Shown here: positions 1 to 9,069 of the stretch, one piece after another
Layout of the letters: each line of letters opens with the position of its first letter
Position numbering within the stretch: position 1 is the stretch's first letter
IMG/VR virus record: IMGVR_UViG_3300042392_000527
Coordinates: 1 to 32,508 of that record
Source: a virus
Strand: one strand, 5' to 3'
DNA length: 32,508 bases
Translations under genes and position numbers: made by a program
Notes under the pieces: generated by a model
Told to the model about the DNA's origin: nothing
The model's database searches: none
Seen by the model: only the letters and a program-made list of their open reading frames with translations

Positions 1-105
1 CTCGTATATCATTTGCCCTTCGTACGGTGATGCAGGCCGTGTAGATGATGTACAAACGCCTGGTTTGATTATTGATGACGCGCCGATTTGTTGTGTGATA
101 CCCAT
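1..105 (-). CDS. Tail fibre/minor tail protein, N-terminal fragment (cut by window edge)
   Basis: An ATG at 105 opens a frame that stays open through position 1, so only the first 35 residues are present. They begin MGITQQIGASSIIKPG and contain TRPASPYEGQMIYE. Sequences of the type RPASPYEGQ-(V/M)-IYETD recur in phage structural and tail-fibre proteins, so I read this as the start of another tail or fibre component. Its ATG overlaps the stop of the upstream gene (TAATG), continuing the coupled fibre operon. Function is inferred from this short motif and from position only. Confidence 0.7.
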   Translation of the reverse strand, partial: MGITQQIGASSIIKPGVCTSSTRPASPYEGQMIYE

Positions 106-263
106 TAGTTACCTGTCCATTCTTCGGGTGTGTTACCTTCAGCAACCCACGCAAGATACGCCTGATAATCTCTATTGTCTTCAGACAAAGAAATAAATGC
201 TGTGTCTTCCAAACGGATTATTGCGGGTTCTCCTCGTTCAGGATTCCATGTTGCGTACATCAT
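105..263 (-). CDS. Small tail-associated protein (52 aa)
   Basis: The frame could start further upstream, but the ATG at 263 forms an ATGA overlap with the preceding fibre gene and removes an unlikely N-terminal extension, so I start it there. The product ends DYQAYLAWVAEGNTPEEW. An AYLAWVAEGNTPE-like ending is common in small phage tail or fibre-associated proteins. No enzymatic motif or membrane segment is visible. Position between two fibre-type genes supports a tail-tip role; the precise function is unknown. Confidence 0.75.
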   Translation of the reverse strand: MMYATWNPERGEPAIIRLEDTAFISLSEDNRDYQAYLAWVAEGNTPEEWTGN

Positions 264-1027
264 AACTCCGCATCTATTGTCCATGAAGCCAGGTCGGTTC
301 CCAATGATGACGAACCAACTGACCGTGAAAATGAACAACCTGAAATTGATTTTTTATATATTGTGGCTGCACCTAATGGTGTAGAGCCACTAGCCGTGTA
401 GGTATTTGTTCTTACTGTGCAAGGAAATTGAACAACACAATATCTCCCCGTTGACGGCGAACCTGCTTGGTCTACACACATTACAATTGCGTGGTCTAAT
501 TCTTTAATGTAGTACCTCTGGCATAGTGCTAGTTCTACACCGATAGGGCGTTGTTCAAACGGTGTCGGCTGACGATTCTGCTCCAACTGTGGCTTCCACA
601 AAGTTTTTGTAGCACCACTAGCCGTGAACTCAACCTCAACATTAGCCAACCCATCAAGCGTCACAATTATCGGTGAAGACGCAAACGAAGGAGGAGTCGC
701 ACCTGTGTTGTAGACCCGACCAGTCGCAGTACCAGTCCAAGACAACACATACGTGCCAGCAGAAACATTTTCTCGTTCAATGACCTGCTCAATAGAACCA
801 CCAGAGTTGATAGTCACCTGCTGGCCTTGTGGTGCAGAAGTAAAAGTCAAAGTTGTGTTTGTGAATGTAGATTTCCAACGGTCAAAACCATATGAACCTG
901 ACGCGAGGTTTGATGCTGATGCGTAGGCTCGTTGGTTGATACGGAACTCGCCGTTAATCAAAAGATTACGAAACCCCAAACCAGCAGGCAACAACGCCGA
1001 AGAACCCAACGCAGAAGAAATAGCCAT
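260..1027 (-). CDS. Tail fibre / receptor-binding protein (255 aa)
   Basis: The N-terminus contains NLLINGEFRINQRA, the typical opening of many phage tail-fibre and tail-spike proteins. Around residues 150-175 comes LWKPQLEQ followed by PTPFEQRPIGVELALCQRYY, a conserved block that ends a jelly-roll-like carbohydrate-binding domain in many tail fibres. The C-terminal ~80 residues are Ser/Gly/Thr-rich and probably form the distal recognition part. It lies in the fibre gene cluster, coupled by ATGA overlaps on both sides. A receptor-binding role is well supported as a family inference; the sugar or protein bound cannot be told. Confidence 0.85.
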   Translation of the reverse strand: MAISSALGSSALLPAGLGFRNLLINGEFRINQRAYASASNLASGSYGFDRWKSTFTNTTLTFTSAPQGQQVTINSGGSIEQVIERENVSAGTYVLSWTGTATGRVYNTGATPPSFASSPIIVTLDGLANVEVEFTASGATKTLWKPQLEQNRQPTPFEQRPIGVELALCQRYYIKELDHAIVMCVDQAGSPSTGRYCVVQFPCTVRTNTYTASGSTPLGAATIYKKSISGCSFSRSVGSSSLGTDLASWTIDAEL

Positions 1028-1361
1028 CAGATTTCACGGTCCCAACCTGTGATAGTCACAGTCACCTTAGAAGCCGTATCCGACAAACCCTGAACAGTCT
1101 CAGCAGCCTCCAACACAAGTCCAGTATCCACCACAACCGTATCGTAACCAGCCACAGGAAGATTATATGTGAAGCAGTTAGCCGCAGTAGCAGCAGTACC
1201 ACGAGCAAGTGTTATCAACCTGTCAACACTATCCGTGTTGCAAATCACAATCTGCTTAATCGTATACTGATGACCCGAAGGCACCGTAAACAACGTCGTA
1301 GTCGTAGTACCTACCTGTGTAGGTACAGTCAACATTTTTGGGAATACATCACCAGCAGCCA

Positions 1362-1362
<1 letters not shown>
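1027..1362 (-). CDS. Small beta-rich virion protein (111 aa)
   Basis: The product is rich in Thr, Val and Gly (TTTTTLFTVPSGHQYTIKQI and later VTVTITGWDREI), with alternating hydrophobic residues suggesting a beta-sandwich. Similar short proteins occur in phage tail-fibre clusters, but I cannot name the family securely. The ATG overlaps the stop of the collagen-like gene (TAATG), and its own stop overlaps the next fibre gene (ATGA), so it is made with the fibres. It may be a fibre trimerisation or decoration component; that is inference. Confidence 0.8.
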
Positions 1363-2462
<1,100 letters not shown>

Positions 2463-2464
2463 TG

Positions 2465-2803
2465 CTACCTCGTTACGTCAGCAAGTACAGTTACTGTTCC
2501 AGCCAAGACAGTTGAAATTGTGCCTGACGCGTTTTCTTGGAGGTCCCAATAATAGAAACCTGGGGACAGTTCAGCAGAGGCTGTAGATGCCATTGTGCAT
2601 GTCACTTCCCCACCAGCACCGTTGGTGACTGTACAAGTAAAAGACGCACTAATGACGGCAATATCAGGGGTAGAACGAAGCTGGGCTGTGTAGGTTCTGC
2701 CTGTAACGTCAATAGCAGTAGTTCCATCGGTCGTCAAGGTAACCACAATTGTTTCGGTGTCTCCACGCGTAACGGTTAGATCTTGAGTTGCTGGAGCTGC
2801 CAT
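2465..2803 (-). CDS. BppU-like baseplate/fibre-base protein (112 aa)
   Basis: The sequence has [16 protein letters not shown] near the N-terminus, [13 protein letters not shown] in the middle and [10 protein letters not shown] near the C-terminus. This pattern matches the N-terminal domain of BppU-type baseplate upper proteins and other phage fibre-anchoring domains, which join fibres to the tail. Its stop lies only 2 nt before the collagen-like ATG, consistent with an anchor for that fibre. The family call is moderately sure; its position in a particle without a visible long-tail module is inference. Confidence 0.75.
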   Translation of the reverse strand: MAAPATQDLTVTRGDTETIVVTLTTDGTTAIDVTGRTYTAQLRSTPDIAVISASFTCTVTNGAGGEVTCTMASTASAELSPGFYYWDLQENASGTISTVLAGTVTVLADVTR

Positions 2804-2807
2804 AGAA

Positions 2808-3059
2808 CTACCACTTTACCTTATTTGCCCAGTACGCCGCCGACATCTTACCCTTAGCAATATTTTGGGCATGTCGAGCCTTAAAAGCTTTATTACGTTT
2901 ACTGCCATCAGGAGAACCAGTAACACCCTGCTGACCAAACCGGATCAATTTAACGGTAGAACCTTCCTTAGCCAAAACAGCATGGGACTTCTTGCCATCA
3001 GGTGTTTTCTTAGGTTTGTTGTATCCAGCGAACTTTTCGCCACGGTATTCAATAGTCAT
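2808..3059 (-). CDS. DUF6321-like small basic protein (83 aa)
   Basis: Visible blocks are GEKFAGYNKPKKTPDGKK, RFGQQGVTGSPDG, FKARHAQNIAKGK and a terminal YWANKVKW. I recognise this as the small conserved phage family resembling DUF6321, whose function is not known. It is strongly basic (about 20 Lys/Arg of 83), so nucleic-acid or capsid contact is plausible. The ATG at 3059 overlaps the glycosyltransferase stop (ATGA), which fixes the start. Confidence 0.8.
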   Translation of the reverse strand: MTIEYRGEKFAGYNKPKKTPDGKKSHAVLAKEGSTVKLIRFGQQGVTGSPDGSKRNKAFKARHAQNIAKGKMSAAYWANKVKW

Positions 3060-4138
3060 ATTTTCTCCAGTAAGCCAGCATCAAATAATACCTGATGGAC
3101 ACCCTCGCTGATTTTGTATTCTACGCCAGGAACAAAATTATAATGATGTTTACCTATATCGCAAGACACTTTGCGTTTGACCCTCACAGTTAACTCAGGC
3201 ACCAAAACCACAGACTCGGCGTTACCCATCTCATAACCCACAGGTAAACCCTTAATCAATTCCTTCGTGGCGTTCTTCCAAGAAAACTCAGCAACCCGAG
3301 GAACATTAGCCAAAGCTGTATCAACTGGATTAGCCCTGTAATGATCAAGCATCAAAGTGATAAGCGCGTCTTCAGATGGTTCATCCCACTTACCAACAGA
3401 TTCTGCTTTGCTTTTGCCACAAGGAATAACACCAGTTGCCAAATGTTTAAACTGCGACTGGCCAGTTGAATCAGAAATAATTGTGGGGATACCCATAGCG
3501 ATAGCCTGCAAAGGCATCAACCCGAAACCTTCACCCCTCGAAGCAGCAATAAAAACATCTGCCTTACTGAACCACTCACGTTGCTGATCAATTGTCATCC
3601 AATCCCGATTAAGAACAATATTGTCACCAAGATATTTAGTTGGAACATCCTTCGCATGAGGTGCAGCTTTAATATGCAATTCAGCATCAGGAAGGTTCAA
3701 TCTTTTAAAAGCCCGAACCACAATGTCCAAACCTTTCCGATGCCACAAAGAACCACCAGCATGAAATCTAAAAACCTTGTTCCGATTAGCAACTGGATAC
3801 CAACGTTGCATATCAACACCCAAAGGAACAAGACTCACATTTGGATGCCATTGAGAAAACAAATCAACATTATGTTGACAAGGAACAATGATTTGGTCAT
3901 ACAAAGATATGTACCTAATAAAAGTACCAGGAAGAGTATCTGTTTCCCACATGGTAAAACACGCACGAAATTGATCTTTTAACCAAGTATCACGCGACTG
4001 AGGCACACCCATTTGAACATGCACAGACGCTGTATCAGAAAGTTTTACATTACGAGGAACAGCAGAAAGAAAACCTTCAAGCATTGCTCCGTAACCAAAC
4101 TTGGAATCTTCAACACCGTCCCATGTTTGTATGTTCAC
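3056..4138 (-). CDS. GT4-type glycosyltransferase (360 aa)
   Basis: This is a GT-B fold glycosyltransferase. The C-terminal nucleotide-sugar half carries LWHRKGLD (~131-138) and the signature SRGEGFGLMPLQAIAMGIP (~200-218). The usual E-x7-E pair reads E203-x7-Q211, so the second Glu is replaced by Gln. The last ~60 residues (VSCDIGKHHYNFVPGVEYKI and onward) look like an added module. The start is a GTG overlapping the upstream stop (TAGTG); the next Met is at residue 19, inside conserved sequence. It may modify virion fibres, capsid or host surface sugars; its place among fibre genes favours a virion target. Confidence 0.9.
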   Translation of the reverse strand: MNIQTWDGVEDSKFGYGAMLEGFLSAVPRNVKLSDTASVHVQMGVPQSRDTWLKDQFRACFTMWETDTLPGTFIRYISLYDQIIVPCQHNVDLFSQWHPNVSLVPLGVDMQRWYPVANRNKVFRFHAGGSLWHRKGLDIVVRAFKRLNLPDAELHIKAAPHAKDVPTKYLGDNIVLNRDWMTIDQQREWFSKADVFIAASRGEGFGLMPLQAIAMGIPTIISDSTGQSQFKHLATGVIPCGKSKAESVGKWDEPSEDALITLMLDHYRANPVDTALANVPRVAEFSWKNATKELIKGLPVGYEMGNAESVVLVPELTVRVKRKVSCDIGKHHYNFVPGVEYKISEGVHQVLFDAGLLEKI

Positions 4139-4404
4139 TAGAGACGGCCAGTTTCAATCTGTTGAACGGATGTGGCTTTAGATTCAAGGTTAGCTGCACC
4201 ATCAATACCTTTAGGTTGAATACCATTCTTACGCAGACGCTTGTATGCCGGCATATCTTTATCCCAACCTTTAGCGCGCTCATTAATTTTTGCTACCTCA
4301 GCACCACGAGTTGTTGAAGGATTAGAACCAAAACGAATCCCCGAAACTCGACATGCAAAGCAACCCTCAACATCTAAGTCAGGGTGTGTCTCCTGATGTT
4401 TCAT
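4138..4404 (-). CDS. Hypothetical protein with N-terminal CxxC (88 aa)
   Basis: The product begins MKHQETHPDLDVEGCFACR, with a CFAC pair and nearby His residues, followed by a charged, helix-prone segment (AEVAKINERAKGWDKDMPAYKRLRKNG). The N-terminal part could bind one metal ion. I believe relatives occur in other actinobacteriophages as hypothetical proteins, but cannot name a function. It is coupled to the genes on both sides by ATGA and TAGTG overlaps, in the region between capsid and glycosyltransferase. Confidence 0.8.
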   Translation of the reverse strand: MKHQETHPDLDVEGCFACRVSGIRFGSNPSTTRGAEVAKINERAKGWDKDMPAYKRLRKNGIQPKGIDGAANLESKATSVQQIETGRL

Positions 4405-4658
4405 TGCGTAATAAATTCTCCATAGCCAGCAGAAGTTAACTCAGCTTCTTCGTCAGCAGTTAATTGATATATATGACCACCGTAGTAAGCCTGAGCAACT
4501 TGAGTCATATATGCAGGTTGATTCTCCGTAAATGTCCCATCAGTCAATTTCCACACATTGCGACCACGAGGTCCAGGTTTAAGATACGACAAAATGCCAG
4601 TATCCCAACCGTCAGACCACACCACAAAATCATCTGTAGGTGTAGAAAAAGTTGCCAT
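4401..4658 (-). CDS. Hypothetical virion-region protein (85 aa)
   Basis: The product is rich in aromatic residues and Gly (VVWSDGWDTGILSYLKPG, YYGGHIYQLTADEEAELTSAGYGEFI). The ending resembles short C-terminal segments in other phage proteins of unknown role. No catalytic motif, membrane helix or metal site is visible. It starts 3 nt after the stop of the preceding Lys-rich gene and ends with an ATGA overlap, so it belongs to the post-capsid gene string. It could be a head-completion or connector component; there is no direct evidence. Confidence 0.75.
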   Translation of the reverse strand: MATFSTPTDDFVVWSDGWDTGILSYLKPGPRGRNVWKLTDGTFTENQPAYMTQVAQAYYGGHIYQLTADEEAELTSAGYGEFITQ

Positions 4659-4661
4659 TAC

Positions 4662-4994
4662 TTATCGAGCAGCTGAACGATTCATGTCGCCACGGCTAGC
4701 GGCCTTCTTAAGACGCGCATGAACTTTACGTGCCTCAGCATCAGCTAGACGCTCAAAACGATTACGACCAATCTTGGTTACCAAAGCACCACCTGGATCG
4801 ATACTGTCACCAATTGCGTTAATCAAATCTTTAGCCTTTGGAAAATCACGAACACCTTTGCTACGAGCCATAATGTCGGTAAGCGCATTGTTCAACATTT
4901 GCTTTGCTTGGGTATCAGTAACTTGCTTTTTAACAGCAGGCTTAGAAGCCATCTTTTTTGCTGGGGCTTTAGAAGCCATCTTTTTTGCAGCCAT
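4662..4994 (-). CDS. Lys/Ala-rich basic protein, post-capsid (110 aa)
   Basis: The first ~25 residues are a histone-tail-like run with a repeated KKMASK(A/P) unit. The rest is helical and basic (KARLADAEARK-type composition near the C-terminus). About a fifth of the residues are Lys or Arg, so contact with packaged DNA or with the capsid interior is plausible. It has a good Shine-Dalgarno (AAAGGAA) 7 nt before the ATG at 4994. It is the first gene after the terminator that follows the capsid gene, so it should be made at lower levels than capsid. Function is not recognised. Confidence 0.8.
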   Translation of the reverse strand: MAAKKMASKAPAKKMASKPAVKKQVTDTQAKQMLNNALTDIMARSKGVRDFPKAKDLINAIGDSIDPGGALVTKIGRNRFERLADAEARKVHARLKKAASRGDMNRSAAR

Positions 4995-5032
4995 GATTAT
5001 TCCTTTAATAGAGGTGAACTAAATATAGCAAA

Positions 5033-5056
5033 AACCCCTGTCCGAAGACAGGGGTT
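5033..5056 (-). terminator. Rho-independent terminator after the major capsid gene
   Basis: A perfect 10-bp stem (AACCCCTGTC with GACAGGGGTT) closes a 4-nt loop that reads TTCG on the minus strand. It is followed by five T residues on that strand. It lies 38 nt after the capsid stop and 39 nt before the next start. This is a textbook intrinsic terminator in the minus direction, and should reduce transcription of the genes after capsid. Confidence 0.93.
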
Positions 5057-5093
5057 AGAGCCATTTGTATTTTGCTAAAAAGCAACAACCAAA

Positions 5094-6068
5094 TTAGTTT
5101 GTGCCGATGCTCGATGCTGACTCGATGCGGCGAAGTGCTTCCTGACGGAAAATGCCGTAACCAACGAAGTGCTTCCAACCAACAGGCTGGAAACGCTTGA
5201 GAACGTCAACCACTTGGCCGTACACCATTGTTGGCTGTGAACCGTAGCCACCAGCGTTTGAAACAGCCTTAGCAAGAGCCTGACGACCCATGATCAGCGT
5301 TCCGTAAACGTCAACTGTTGCACCACCACCGGTAGATGAACCAGATCCGTCTGAAGCGTTTGCGAACAATGGAGCGCGAGATGACTCCATGAAGCGAACG
5401 CCTTCAAACATTCCGATTTCACCGTTGTAGATGCCTTCAGGGTTGACGTAGTTAGCAGGGGTACGCCATGCTGCTGCGTCTGTTGCTGAACGGAAGTCGT
5501 AAGACACGTCTGGGTGAATGAATCCAACATACGAACCGTTGATGGTTGGCACGTTTGCAGTACGAAGCTGTGCGACAACACGGCGAACGTCGTTTGCGTC
5601 AAGAGTGTCTTCAGGCTGAACTGTGGCACGGCTTGATGGAGTAGTTGCTCCACCACTTGCGTAAAGCACATTTGATCCTGCTTGAAGAACTTCCTTACAA
5701 ACTGTGTCAATGCTGATACCAGCGTTGTAACCAACAGCGTTTGCAGCTACAGGGTCAACATCAATGAAAGATGTTGCACGAAGCTTTGCTGTGGTCACAA
5801 CTGCGTTACCGTATTCCTGCATTGTTACTGAAACTTGCGAGTCGCTCAAAGCAACTGGCGTTACATCAGTAACTTCAGAAAGAGCAGACGAAGCTACAGC
5901 CAAGTCTTGGAAGATTGTGAATGTGTGTGTTGCGCCAGGGTTAGTGGCGTTTGTTGCTTCAACTTCAGCGAAACGGTCAAAGTAAAGCTCAGGACGCAAT
6001 GCGAAATAAGCGAGCTTTTCAAAGGCTGTCTGGTTGAGGTCAAGCGATGATACCTGTGTGTAGGCCAT
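5094..6068 (-). CDS. Major capsid protein, N4-gp56 family (324 aa)
   Basis: The protein has the layout of the HK97-fold N4-gp56 capsid family: an N-terminal arm (MAYTQVSSLDLNQTAFEKLAYFALRPELYFDRFA), an early TFTIFQDLA strand, VSVTMQEYGNAVVTTAKL, a middle GSYVGFIHPDVSYDFR block, GEIGMFEGVRFMES, and a C-terminal VYGTLIMGRQALAKA followed by GWKHFVGYGIFRQEALRRIE. The length of about 320 residues is normal for the family. It follows a scaffold gene by 27 nt, has AAAGGA upstream of its ATG, and is followed by a strong terminator, as expected for the most abundant virion protein. Confidence 0.95.
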   Translation of the reverse strand: MAYTQVSSLDLNQTAFEKLAYFALRPELYFDRFAEVEATNATNPGATHTFTIFQDLAVASSALSEVTDVTPVALSDSQVSVTMQEYGNAVVTTAKLRATSFIDVDPVAANAVGYNAGISIDTVCKEVLQAGSNVLYASGGATTPSSRATVQPEDTLDANDVRRVVAQLRTANVPTINGSYVGFIHPDVSYDFRSATDAAAWRTPANYVNPEGIYNGEIGMFEGVRFMESSRAPLFANASDGSGSSTGGGATVDVYGTLIMGRQALAKAVSNAGGYGSQPTMVYGQVVDVLKRFQPVGWKHFVGYGIFRQEALRRIESASSIGTN

Positions 6069-6095
6069 GATTGGTTTTTCCTTTTGTAAGGGGGT

Positions 6096-6536
6096 TTATT
6101 GAAAACGTGCCTCTGAAAGAATTTGAAGAACCTCGGCTTCAGAATCAGCAGCGGCTAACCGGGCTTCCAAGTCTGGAATCAGACTTGCAGAACCTGCTCC
6201 TGCGGCCACCTGATTAGTGCGCGACCAAGCATTCTGCTCGGCCTGCAATTCTTCTGATGGTGCTGGGGACAACAACCGTGCTTCGACTGCGGCTTGTTTA
6301 ATCGCATCGGCAGTCAATTCACCATCGTAACCTTTGACAAAGTATTTAGCTGCGCTATCAGCAGGATCAATTCCTGCCTTCACGAAAGCTAATTCACGCT
6401 TTGCCTGTTCGGCTTCGATCGCTTGTTGACGCATCGATTTGATTTCCGTTTCAAGTTCTTTAATCCTGGAACGCAACGGATTGCGTGTCTCCTGGACTTC
6501 TTCACCTGAATCGTTGTATTCATCGAATTCGGACAT
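6096..6536 (-). CDS. Capsid scaffolding protein (146 aa)
   Basis: The ATG at 6536 is preceded by AAGGAGAG at good spacing, which excludes a longer upstream frame. The product opens with an acidic stretch (MSEFDEYNDSGEEVQE), then a charged coiled coil (SRIKELETEIKSMRQQAIEAEQAK, ~22-50), a short domain (FVKAGIDPADSAAKYFVKGYDGELTADAI), and an Ala/Glu-rich C-terminus. This matches phage scaffolding proteins, and it lies directly upstream of the capsid gene. It would guide procapsid assembly and then leave or be degraded. No protease gene is next to it. Confidence 0.88.
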   Translation of the reverse strand: MSEFDEYNDSGEEVQETRNPLRSRIKELETEIKSMRQQAIEAEQAKRELAFVKAGIDPADSAAKYFVKGYDGELTADAIKQAAVEARLLSPAPSEELQAEQNAWSRTNQVAAGAGSASLIPDLEARLAAADSEAEVLQILSEARFQ

Positions 6537-6660
6537 ATGGCACTCTCCTTGTAAAAGCCCACATCTTGCCGGAGGAGCGAGATGGCTGCTTAGTTGTTGT
6601 CTCCCCATATGTACACGACTAGCTCGGGGGGCGGCTAATCGGTTCTTCCCATCGGGATCA

Positions 6661-6695
6661 AAAGTATCGTAACAGAAAGTTTATTGCAAATGCAA
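6661..6695 (-). promoter_or_regulatory. Putative promoter for the scaffold-capsid unit
   Basis: On the minus strand two overlapping sigma70-like pairs can be read: TTGCAT with TACGAT at 18 nt, and TTGCAA with TACTTT at 17 nt. They lie in the only real gap (about 165 nt) in the structural operon before the capsid terminator. A transcript from here would have an untranslated leader of roughly 120 nt with short hairpins (for example TCCC-GAT-GGGA) before the scaffold Shine-Dalgarno. Confidence 0.5.
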
Positions 6696-6702
6696 CTACC
6701 TC

Positions 6703-7530
6703 TTAAGCGATGCCAGTTATTCCTGCTTGACCAGTTGCGAAGGAACCTCCACCTTCAAACGCTGCAGCACGTTGACGTTTGCGTGTAGCAACGCGTTGCT
6801 TGGCGGCTTGATCGGTGTTGAACTGTGAAGCCACGAGATCTCGCTGTGTCACATTGGTTTGTTCACCAGGTAAACCACCAAGAAGTTCTTGTTGTTGAGC
6901 GATGTTGCCGAAACCAGTTTGGGCTTCAGACTGGGTGATTTGTTCAGTAGCTAACGCTTCAGCTTCCTGTGATGTCAATGTGATACCAGCCTGACGAAGA
7001 CCTTCAGAAGCGATCTGTGAGGCTCGAGCCTGCTTAACCAGCAAAGGTGTGGCCTTCTGTGGGTCAAGGAAATAAGCGGCTAACTCACCTTCGCCAACAC
7101 CATACAACTCTTTCATTTGAGCAATGACTTGAGGGTTGGCATCAGCAACAGCCTTGTAGCCTTCGTTAACTCGAGACTGGACTTCAGCAACAGAGGTATC
7201 TGAACCAATGAATGCTGCAAAGTCTGTCGGGTCATCGTAAAAGCCTGCTGGCAAACCAGATCCTTGCATGGCGGCCTTGTAGCCACGTTCCAAACCGATG
7301 TATTCAGACACAGTCAGTTCAGGCAAACCAGCCTTCACGCGTTGAGCGTTAGCCGGAAACCGTGCTGCAAACTCAGGTGTGTCACGAATTGCGTCACCAA
7401 TGGTGTCAATATCGGTATTGGCTGCGATGGTGTCGTCCGTATACAACGACCAAACTTTGGTTGACAAAGTACCCAAACCGTATCGATCAAGAGTTGATTG
7501 AAGTATTTGTTTAGCGTCTTGTTCAGCCAT
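6703..7530 (-). CDS. Putative virion/ejection protein (275 aa)
   Basis: This soluble, mainly helical protein has blocks such as GYKAAMQGSGLPAGFYDDP and LYGVGEGELAAYFLDP, then a long Gln/Ala/Thr-rich C-terminal helical stretch and a Gly-rich end (AAFEGGGSFATGQAGITGIA). It is the last of three medium-sized proteins between the giant protein and scaffold, joined by TAATG overlaps. Their helical make-up and location recall the internal or ejection proteins that accompany a large core protein in podovirus-like particles. I see no enzymatic motif. The family name is not known to me; the structural role is inferred. Confidence 0.75.
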   Translation of the reverse strand: MAEQDAKQILQSTLDRYGLGTLSTKVWSLYTDDTIAANTDIDTIGDAIRDTPEFAARFPANAQRVKAGLPELTVSEYIGLERGYKAAMQGSGLPAGFYDDPTDFAAFIGSDTSVAEVQSRVNEGYKAVADANPQVIAQMKELYGVGEGELAAYFLDPQKATPLLVKQARASQIASEGLRQAGITLTSQEAEALATEQITQSEAQTGFGNIAQQQELLGGLPGEQTNVTQRDLVASQFNTDQAAKQRVATRKRQRAAAFEGGGSFATGQAGITGIA

Positions 7531-8408
7531 TAGAGAACCTTTCCGAAGGATTTAGCAATACTAGAGGCTAAAGACCTGGCATCTTGGATGGCTGTCTTAG
7601 TTTTTGAATAACCATATTGGTCATCAGTTTTCAATTTAGATTGCCATTCAGATAGCGACAACTGTCTAGTGTTTCCCTTTTCATCCCTTGTAGCAATCGC
7701 TTGCATGAATTGAGGCTTAGTGAAGTCAATCTCGTTGGCACTTTTCTCAAGGATATTGGCAGCCACACTCTTATAGTCCGACACGATATCTTCAAAAGTT
7801 AAACCAGCATCAAACTGGGAAGCTAAATGAGGATGCAAACCTTTGGCTTTTTCAACGTACTTACGCGAAACCGATTCAGGCGATTCACCCTTTTCAAGAT
7901 ACGACTGAACAGTTGCATCATCAATGCTGTAGCCATACTCTTTAGCGATCTTACGGATACCCATAGCATTGCTAGAATTCAATGCTTCAGTTGCGGCTTG
8001 AGTAGCGAGGCCATTCTTAAATACCAGGCTATACGCTAAACGCTTCAGGCTTTCACCAGCTACACCACGTCGAGCCATGTCTCGTGTGAACTTAGACAAT
8101 TCTTCTGCTGGCAAAGCGTTGATGTCGGTAACACCCTTAAGTTCTTCAAGGGTTGCATCAATTTTGGTTTGCTGGTCGGCAGGTGCGGCGGCATCAAAAT
8201 TCTTTGCTGATGAAACCGTGGTTTGCCAATAGATAGTTTTTTGAAGTTCGCCTCTGAACCGTTCAAGGTTGTATTCGGATTTGACAGCCTTTTTAAACAA
8301 GTCAATCATGTCCTGACCAAACAACTCAGGTTGTTCTAGTAAATATGAAAACTGAGGAAAGTTCTTTTTAACTGACTCCTGCAATGATTGTTTGTTTTTA
8401 GCGGCCAT
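7530..8408 (-). CDS. Putative virion/ejection protein (292 aa)
   Basis: The protein is helical with blocks FSYLLEQPELFGQDMIDLFK (~20-40), YWQTTVSSAKNFDAAAPADQ (~60-80), FDAGLTFEDIVSDYKSVAAN (~200-220) and WQSKLKTDDQYGYSKTKTA (~254-272). The last pattern, a WQ..L..D..YGY.KTK block followed by a helix, recurs in phage virion proteins encoded near large internal proteins. It is coupled by TAATG to neighbours on both sides. I treat it as a component of the internal or ejection apparatus. No catalytic residues stand out. Confidence 0.75.
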   Translation of the reverse strand: MAAKNKQSLQESVKKNFPQFSYLLEQPELFGQDMIDLFKKAVKSEYNLERFRGELQKTIYWQTTVSSAKNFDAAAPADQQTKIDATLEELKGVTDINALPAEELSKFTRDMARRGVAGESLKRLAYSLVFKNGLATQAATEALNSSNAMGIRKIAKEYGYSIDDATVQSYLEKGESPESVSRKYVEKAKGLHPHLASQFDAGLTFEDIVSDYKSVAANILEKSANEIDFTKPQFMQAIATRDEKGNTRQLSLSEWQSKLKTDDQYGYSKTKTAIQDARSLASSIAKSFGKVL

Positions 8409-9067
8409 TATGCACCTCTCATCATCTGTTCAAATACATCAGCAAAACCAGCGAACTGTGCTGCTTGACGTTCACTTGTGTTCGCTGACACAATCTGTTC
8501 TTCAGCTGCAGCCGTTAAAGACGGAGCATTACCACCAGCTTCCAAACTTGAATAAGCCTGACGGAATTTAGCCATCTCATCAGCTCGAGGTGCGCGACCC
8601 AAGTCACGTTGCATCACTTGTTTAAACAATGAGTCAACATCACCAGCAGGAGTCTTTTGTGCCACCCGAGAAGTTTCAACTAAGTCAGGGAGTTCAGCAA
8701 TGGTTTTAGTTAATTGACTTGCATTTAAATTAGCGGCCTCTTGATAAATCAACAGATCCCGATAGACAGTTATGTCTTCATTTGTCAGACCGGATACAGA
8801 TGGTTTGTTTCCTTTGTACCAACCCTTTTTGTACAGTTTGTTGAGTAAATCTAATCTTGCCTTAATAGTTGGTATTGATTTTAGAGCGACAAATGCTGCA
8901 CCGAATTGTGCTTCCATATAGGTCTGATAATCATTAGTAACACCCAAATCAGTCTTACCTTTAGGGACAGTTCCACTACCAGCAGGGGGAATTACAAAGT
9001 CACCAGTTTGTGGCAATGTAGTTGTGGTTGTTGGTGTTGATTGCTCAGTAATTTTTCTTGCTGCCAT
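8408..9067 (-). CDS. Putative virion protein (219 aa)
   Basis: The N-terminal ~45 residues are Thr/Pro/Gly-rich and probably disordered (STPTTTTTLPQTG). A helical domain follows with WYKGNKPSVSGLTNEDITVYR near the middle and FKQVMQRDLGRAPRADEMAKFRQAY (~146-170). The short LGR.P..DE...F...Y motif is frequent in phage proteins coded beside portal or core proteins. The ATG lies 2 nt after the stop of the giant gene. It probably acts with the giant protein in the virion; this is from context only. Confidence 0.75.
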   Translation of the reverse strand: MAARKITEQSTPTTTTTLPQTGDFVIPPAGSGTVPKGKTDLGVTNDYQTYMEAQFGAAFVALKSIPTIKARLDLLNKLYKKGWYKGNKPSVSGLTNEDITVYRDLLIYQEAANLNASQLTKTIAELPDLVETSRVAQKTPAGDVDSLFKQVMQRDLGRAPRADEMAKFRQAYSSLEAGGNAPSLTAAAEEQIVSANTSERQAAQFAGFADVFEQMMRGA

Positions 9068-9069
9068 TA

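Noticed and set aside
6537-6608. 24-residue N-terminal extension of the scaffold gene
   Set aside because: A strong AAGGAGAG lies just before the ATG at 6,536, and the extension has unlike composition.
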